64,000 nucleotides of DNA from Albimonas donghaensis (GTDB lineage: Bacteria; Pseudomonadota; Alphaproteobacteria; Rhodobacterales; Rhodobacteraceae): the NCBI RefSeq assembly GCF_900106695.1, contig NZ_FNMZ01000004.1:62001-126000 (forward strand), read 5' to 3'. The notes below the pieces were generated by a model. It was not told the DNA's origin, did not search any database, and saw only the letters and a program-made list of their open reading frames with translations. Below, one piece after another: positions 60,528 through 64,000 of this stretch; the stretch's first letter is position 1; each line of letters starts with the position of its first letter. The translations under genes and the position numbers were made by a program.

Positions 60528-62141
60528 TCAGGTGAAGCTGTCGGGCTCCGCCGCCTTGCGCGCCGCCACGAAGGATTCGAGCGATTCGGCCACGCCGGGA
60601 TCGAGCGCCGGGGCCTCGTAGTCGCCCAGCATCTTCTTCCACCGCGCCTCGGCCAGGCGCGCGGTGTCCGGGGCGCCGGCCTCGGACCAGGTTTCGAACG
60701 GGCGGTAATCCAGCGTCCGGGACCGCCAGAACGCGTCCTTGAAATTGCGCTGCGTGTGCTGGCAGCCCAGATAGTGCCCCCCCGGCCCCACCTCGCGGAT
60801 CGCGTCCATCGCCTGCGCCTCCTCGGAGACGTCGACGCCCCGAGCCATGGAATGCAGGACGCCGAGCTGATCCTCGTCCATCACCCATTTCTCATAGGAC
60901 GAGACCAGCCCCCCCTCCAGCCATCCGGCCGCGTGGAGCATGAAGTTCACGCCCCCGGTCAGCGCGGCGTTGAGGGTGTTCGCGGTCTCGTATCCCGCCT
61001 GCGCGTCGGGCAGTTTCGACCCGCAGAGCCCGCCGCCGGAGCGGAACGGCACCCCCAGGCGCCGCGCGAGCTGCCCCGCCCCCCACAGGATCATCGAGGC
61101 CTCGGGCGTGCCGAAGGTCGGGGCGCCGGAATTCATGTCGATCGAGGTGACGAAGGCCCCGAAGATCTGCGGCGAGCCCGGGCGCACCAGCTGGGCGTAG
61201 GCGATGCCGGTCATGGCTTCCGCCAGCACCTGGGTGAGCGTGCCGGCGACCGAGACCGGGGCCATGGCGCCGCCGACGATGAAGGGCGAGACGATGCAGG
61301 CCTGGTTGGCCGCCGCATAGACCTCGAGCGCGCCCATCATGGTGGCGTCGAAGTTCAGCGGCGAGTTGATGTTGATCAGCGAGGTCATCGCCGTGCGGTC
61401 CGCGAGCCCGCCCTGATCGGCGAAGAGCAGCTCGCACATGGCCACCGAATCGCGGGCGCGGGAGGGCTCCGTCACCGAGCCCATGAACGGCTTGTCGGTC
61501 AGCGTCATATGGGCGTGCAGCATGTCGAGATGGCGCTTGTTGACCGCCACATCGGTCGGCTCGCAGACCGTGCCGCCGGAATGCTGGAGCCAGCGGGACA
61601 TGTGCCCCAGCTTCACGAAGTTGCGGAAGTCGGCGATGGTCGCGTAGCGGCGCCCGCCCTCGTTGTCGCGCACGAAGGGCGGGCCGTAGACCGGGGCCAG
61701 CACCAGGTCCTTGCCGCCGATCTTCACCGAGCGTTCGGGGTTGCGGGCGATCTGGGTGAAGCTGGCCGGGGCGGTGGCGCAGAGACTGCGGGCGAGGCCG
61801 CGGGGGATGCGCACCCGGTCGCCCTGCACGTCGGCGCCGGCCTCCTTCCAGCGGGCCAGCGCCACGGGGTTGTCCATGAAGGCGACGCCGGTTTCCTGAA
61901 GCACGGTCTCGGCGTTGGTCTCGATGATCGCGAGCGCCTCCTCGTCCAGCACCTCGAAATTCGGGATGCGGCGGGTGATGGCGGGGGCGGCCTCGACCAC
62001 GCGGGCGGTGCGCTCGGCCCGGCGCGCGGCGCCGCCGCCGCCGCGGGCGCGCCGGCGGCCGGCGGGCGCCTCGCCGGACGCGGGGGCCGCCGCGGGGATC
62101 TGGGTCTGGTCGGAATGGGAGAAACCGTCGCCGTCCGCCAT
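60528..62141 (-). CDS. Trimethylamine methyltransferase (MttB) family protein without pyrrolysine
   Basis: A 537-residue protein of the MttB superfamily. After a 55-residue variable leader come [29 protein letters not shown] and the long barrel with [34 protein letters not shown] and [25 protein letters not shown], ending in [17 protein letters not shown]. The frame has no internal TAG, so it belongs to the non-pyrrolysine group, whose known member MtgB demethylates glycine betaine to a corrinoid protein. Others act on different quaternary amines. The partner corrinoid protein is not adjacent. The start is ATG at 62141 after GAGGAGG. Confidence 0.9.
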   Translation of the reverse strand: MADGDGFSHSDQTQIPAAAPASGEAPAGRRRARGGGGAARRAERTARVVEAAPAITRRIPNFEVLDEEALAIIETNAETVLQETGVAFMDNPVALARWKEAGADVQGDRVRIPRGLARSLCATAPASFTQIARNPERSVKIGGKDLVLAPVYGPPFVRDNEGGRRYATIADFRNFVKLGHMSRWLQHSGGTVCEPTDVAVNKRHLDMLHAHMTLTDKPFMGSVTEPSRARDSVAMCELLFADQGGLADRTAMTSLININSPLNFDATMMGALEVYAAANQACIVSPFIVGGAMAPVSVAGTLTQVLAEAMTGIAYAQLVRPGSPQIFGAFVTSIDMNSGAPTFGTPEASMILWGAGQLARRLGVPFRSGGGLCGSKLPDAQAGYETANTLNAALTGGVNFMLHAAGWLEGGLVSSYEKWVMDEDQLGVLHSMARGVDVSEEAQAMDAIREVGPGGHYLGCQHTQRNFKDAFWRSRTLDYRPFETWSEAGAPDTARLAEARWKKMLGDYEAPALDPGVAESLESFVAARKAAEPDSFT

Positions 62142-62360
62142 GGGAACCTCCTCGCGCGGGGATTCGGGTCACGCTCCGGCTCGCGGGGGCCGGAGGCGTG
62201 GTTTCCCGCAACCTAGAGCGCGGCGCCGCGGCGCGCGCCACGAATGCGCCGCCCCCCCGCGCATCTGCGACATGGACGGGGCGCGAAGCGGGCCGAACGA
62301 TCGGGGGAAGGCGGAAGAGCGGGGCGGCGTCGCGGGCCCCGGCGGTGGGACCGGTTCGCA

Positions 62361-62410
62361 GGCCGCGCGTCGACCGCGGCGCCGGTCGCGAGGTCTCGCC
62401 CGCGCGGCCG
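62361..62410 (-). repeat. Dispersed hairpin element, class II, reverse copy
   Basis: Arms GCCGCGCG (62362-62369) and CGCGCGGC (62401-62408), 47 bp. Confidence 0.7.
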
Positions 62411-62597
62411 CCATCGTGGCGCGCATGTCGCGGGCGCGGACGGCGCGGCCCGTCCCCTGCCCCGCCCGTGCTTCGCGCGCGGGAGAAACGCTTGCGGGGC
62501 TCCGGGCGGCACGCGGCGCGCGAAGCGACGGGCCAGGCCGCCCCGGTCTTGAAGCGCCCGCGTCCCGCCAGGCGCCGCCGCACGCGCCCCCGCCGCA

Positions 62598-62647
62598 GCG
62601 CCGCGCGGGCGCCGCGTCCCGACCCGCGCGACGGCCGACGCGCGGCT
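62598..62647 (+). repeat. Dispersed hairpin element, class II, forward copy
   Basis: Arms GCCGCGCG (62600-62607) and CGCGCGGC (62639-62646), 47 bp. The right box GGCCGACGCGCGGCTCCC is identical to the copy at 42251. Confidence 0.75.
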
Positions 62648-62791
62648 CCCGGCCCTGCCCCGCCCCGCCCCACGCCCCGCCCCGCGCCCGGCGCCGCGCC
62701 CGGCGCCGCGCCAGTCCCGCCCCTGCGCCTTCCCGCCCCCTGCGCCCTCCCGCCCGCTTGCGCGCCCCGGCCCCGCGCAGTAGCAAGCGCC

Positions 62792-64000
62792 ATGACCCAG
62801 CCTGCGCATGACCTGATCCTCATCCTCGACTTCGGCTCCCAGGTGACGCAGCTGATCGCGCGTCGTCTTCGCGAGGCCGGCGTCTACTGCGAAATCCACC
62901 CCTTCGACCGGCTCGACGCCGGGGCGCTGGCCGAAAAGGCGCCCAGGGGGATCATCCTCTCCGGGGGCCCCGCCTCGGTGCTGGATGAGGGCGCGCCCAG
63001 CGCGCCCGAAGCGATCTGGGGCCTCGGCGTCCCGATCCTCGGCATCTGCTACGGGCAGCAGACCATGGTCCGCCAGCTCGGCGGCCAGGTCGCCCCCCAT
63101 GACATCCGCGAATTCGGCCGCGCCCAGCTGACCATCGGCGACGCGCATCCCCTGTTCGAGGGGCTCGCCCCCGTCGGCGGGGCCGAGCAGGTGTGGATGT
63201 CCCATGGCGACTCGGTGGCCGAGCTGCCCGAGGGTTTCCATGTCATCGCCCTGTCTCCCGGCGCGCCCTATGCCGCCATCGCCGACGACGCGCGCCGCTT
63301 CTACGCCGTGCAGTTCCACCCCGAGGTCCACCACACCCCCTGCGGCGCCCGCATCCTGCGCAACTTCACGCATGAGATCTGCGGCCTGACCGGCGACTGG
63401 ACCATGGCCGCCTACCGCGCCGAGGCGGTGGAGAAGATCCGCGCCCAGGTCGGCGACGCCAAGGTGATCTGCGGCCTGTCCGGGGGCGTCGACAGCTCCG
63501 TCGCCGCGGTGCTGATCCACGAGGCCATCGGCGACCAGCTCACCTGCGTCTTCGTCGACACCGGCATGATGCGGATGGGCGAGGCCGAAGAGGTCGTGAC
63601 CCTGTTCCGCGACCACTACAACATCCCCCTGATCGCGGCGGATGAGAGCGACCGCTTCCTCGACGCGCTCGAAGGCGTCACCGATCCCGAGAAGAAGCGC
63701 AAGATCATCGGCGGCCTCTTCATCGACGTCTTCGACCACCACGCCTCGGCCACAGGCGGGGCGGATTTCCTGGCGCAGGGCACGCTCTACCCGGATGTGA
63801 TCGAGTCGGTGTCCGTCTCCGGCGGGCCGTCCGTGACCATCAAGAGCCACCACAATGTCGGCGGCCTGCCCGAGCGCATGAAGATGAAGCTGGTCGAGCC
63901 CCTGCGCGAGCTCTTCAAGGACGAAGTCCGGGCCCTGGGCCGCGAACTCGGCCTGCCGGAGGCCTTCGTCGGCCGCCACCCGTTCCCCGGCCCGGGCCTC
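62792..64000 (+). CDS. guaA: GMP synthase (glutamine-hydrolysing), 5' part
   Basis: GuaA converts XMP to GMP with glutamine and ATP. The first 403 codons are in the window and the frame runs off the right edge. The amidotransferase half has [10 protein letters not shown] with the nucleophile Cys and VQFHPEV with His and Glu. The ATP pyrophosphatase half begins with SGGVDSS and contains [22 protein letters not shown] and [10 protein letters not shown]. Length and motifs are normal so far. The start is ATG at 62792; the ribosome binding site is weak (AGCAAG). guaB, the preceding enzyme, is at 33-34 kb on the other strand. Confidence 0.97.
   Translation, partial: MTQPAHDLILILDFGSQVTQLIARRLREAGVYCEIHPFDRLDAGALAEKAPRGIILSGGPASVLDEGAPSAPEAIWGLGVPILGICYGQQTMVRQLGGQVAPHDIREFGRAQLTIGDAHPLFEGLAPVGGAEQVWMSHGDSVAELPEGFHVIALSPGAPYAAIADDARRFYAVQFHPEVHHTPCGARILRNFTHEICGLTGDWTMAAYRAEAVEKIRAQVGDAKVICGLSGGVDSSVAAVLIHEAIGDQLTCVFVDTGMMRMGEAEEVVTLFRDHYNIPLIAADESDRFLDALEGVTDPEKKRKIIGGLFIDVFDHHASATGGADFLAQGTLYPDVIESVSVSGGPSVTIKSHHNVGGLPERMKMKLVEPLRELFKDEVRALGRELGLPEAFVGRHPFPGPGL

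Larger units (their letters stand above)
62142..62791. other. Gene-free divergent region between mttB-like gene and guaA
   Basis: 650 bp without a credible gene. It carries two class II hairpin elements (62361-62410 reverse, 62598-62647 forward) and a tandem CGCGCCCGGCGC pair near 62686-62712. Both promoters must lie here, but none is clear. I see no cobalamin riboswitch on the mttB side. Confidence 0.55.

Noticed and set aside
60528-62141. Possible pyrrolysine-containing trimethylamine methyltransferase
   Set aside because: The frame contains no in-frame TAG codon, and no pyl genes are nearby.
62169-62786. Minus-strand frame of 205 codons upstream of guaA
   Set aside because: It consists almost entirely of Arg, Gly and Ala, spans two hairpin elements and has no ribosome binding site.

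Overview
The window reads as chromosomal DNA from a very G+C-rich alphaproteobacterium, most likely a member of the Rhodobacterales. The reasons are the high third-position G+C in every real gene, the order DUF177-rpmF-plsX-fabH-ihfA-merR, the block Suv3-like helicase / S4 protein / fdxA / carD, the dapD / small protein / dapE group, and the adjacent DUF6456 and DUF6477 genes. There is no rRNA, CRISPR array, prophage or insertion sequence. One tRNA gene, tRNA-Pro(GGG), is present.

Layout. 0-6 kb: an anchored partial protein, DUF2333, and a putative polyamine (gamma-glutamyl) catabolism set of amidotransferase, glutamine synthetase family enzyme and FAD oxidase. 6-10 kb: a one-carbon module made of metF, a virulence-factor-domain protein, a MetF-like protein and an MtgA-type methyltetrahydrofolate:corrinoid methyltransferase. 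10-19 kb: an MFS transporter, bamE, the lipid/ribosome operon with ihfA and merR, and the tRNA. 19-34 kb: dCTP deaminase, an HdeD-like protein, ftsY, a DMT transporter, a fasciclin protein, an enoyl-CoA hydratase, a VOC / tandem-HxlR divergent pair, nitronate monooxygenase, an endo/exonuclease/phosphatase-fold protein, a creatinase-like M24 hydrolase, a Na+/H+ antiporter, a GST and guaB. 34-44 kb: an anchored TPR protein, moaA, a LuxR regulator, a LOG protein, dapD and dapE. 44-58 kb: carD, fdxA, S4 protein, helicase, a TPR lipoprotein-like protein, an SCP2 protein, a hydrolase, tgt, sufT, chrA, an A-type Fe-S carrier, a TfoX-N protein and tpiA. 58-64 kb: a helix-hairpin-helix protein, DUF6456/DUF6477, an MttB-family methyltransferase without pyrrolysine, and the 5' part of guaA.

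Functional threads. MtgA, the MetF-like protein and MttB can be read as parts of corrinoid-dependent demethylation feeding methyl-tetrahydrofolate to metF-type chemistry, but the corrinoid protein and its activator are not in the window. guaB and guaA bracket the last steps of GMP synthesis. dapD and dapE are consecutive steps of the succinylase branch of lysine synthesis.

The most unusual feature is not a gene. At least sixteen copies of an undescribed (to me) hairpin element occur only between genes. Each has two 8-bp arms with a fixed outer length of 47-48 bp. Two arm sequences exist, and both arms change together, so base pairing is kept. Two loci carry an identical-length 146-bp head-to-head pair. 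A second shared signal, GTTGTG...CACAAC around a TAT(A)TTGT core, lies upstream of both the MFS gene and carD. All statements come from reading the sequence; nothing was searched or computed beyond that.
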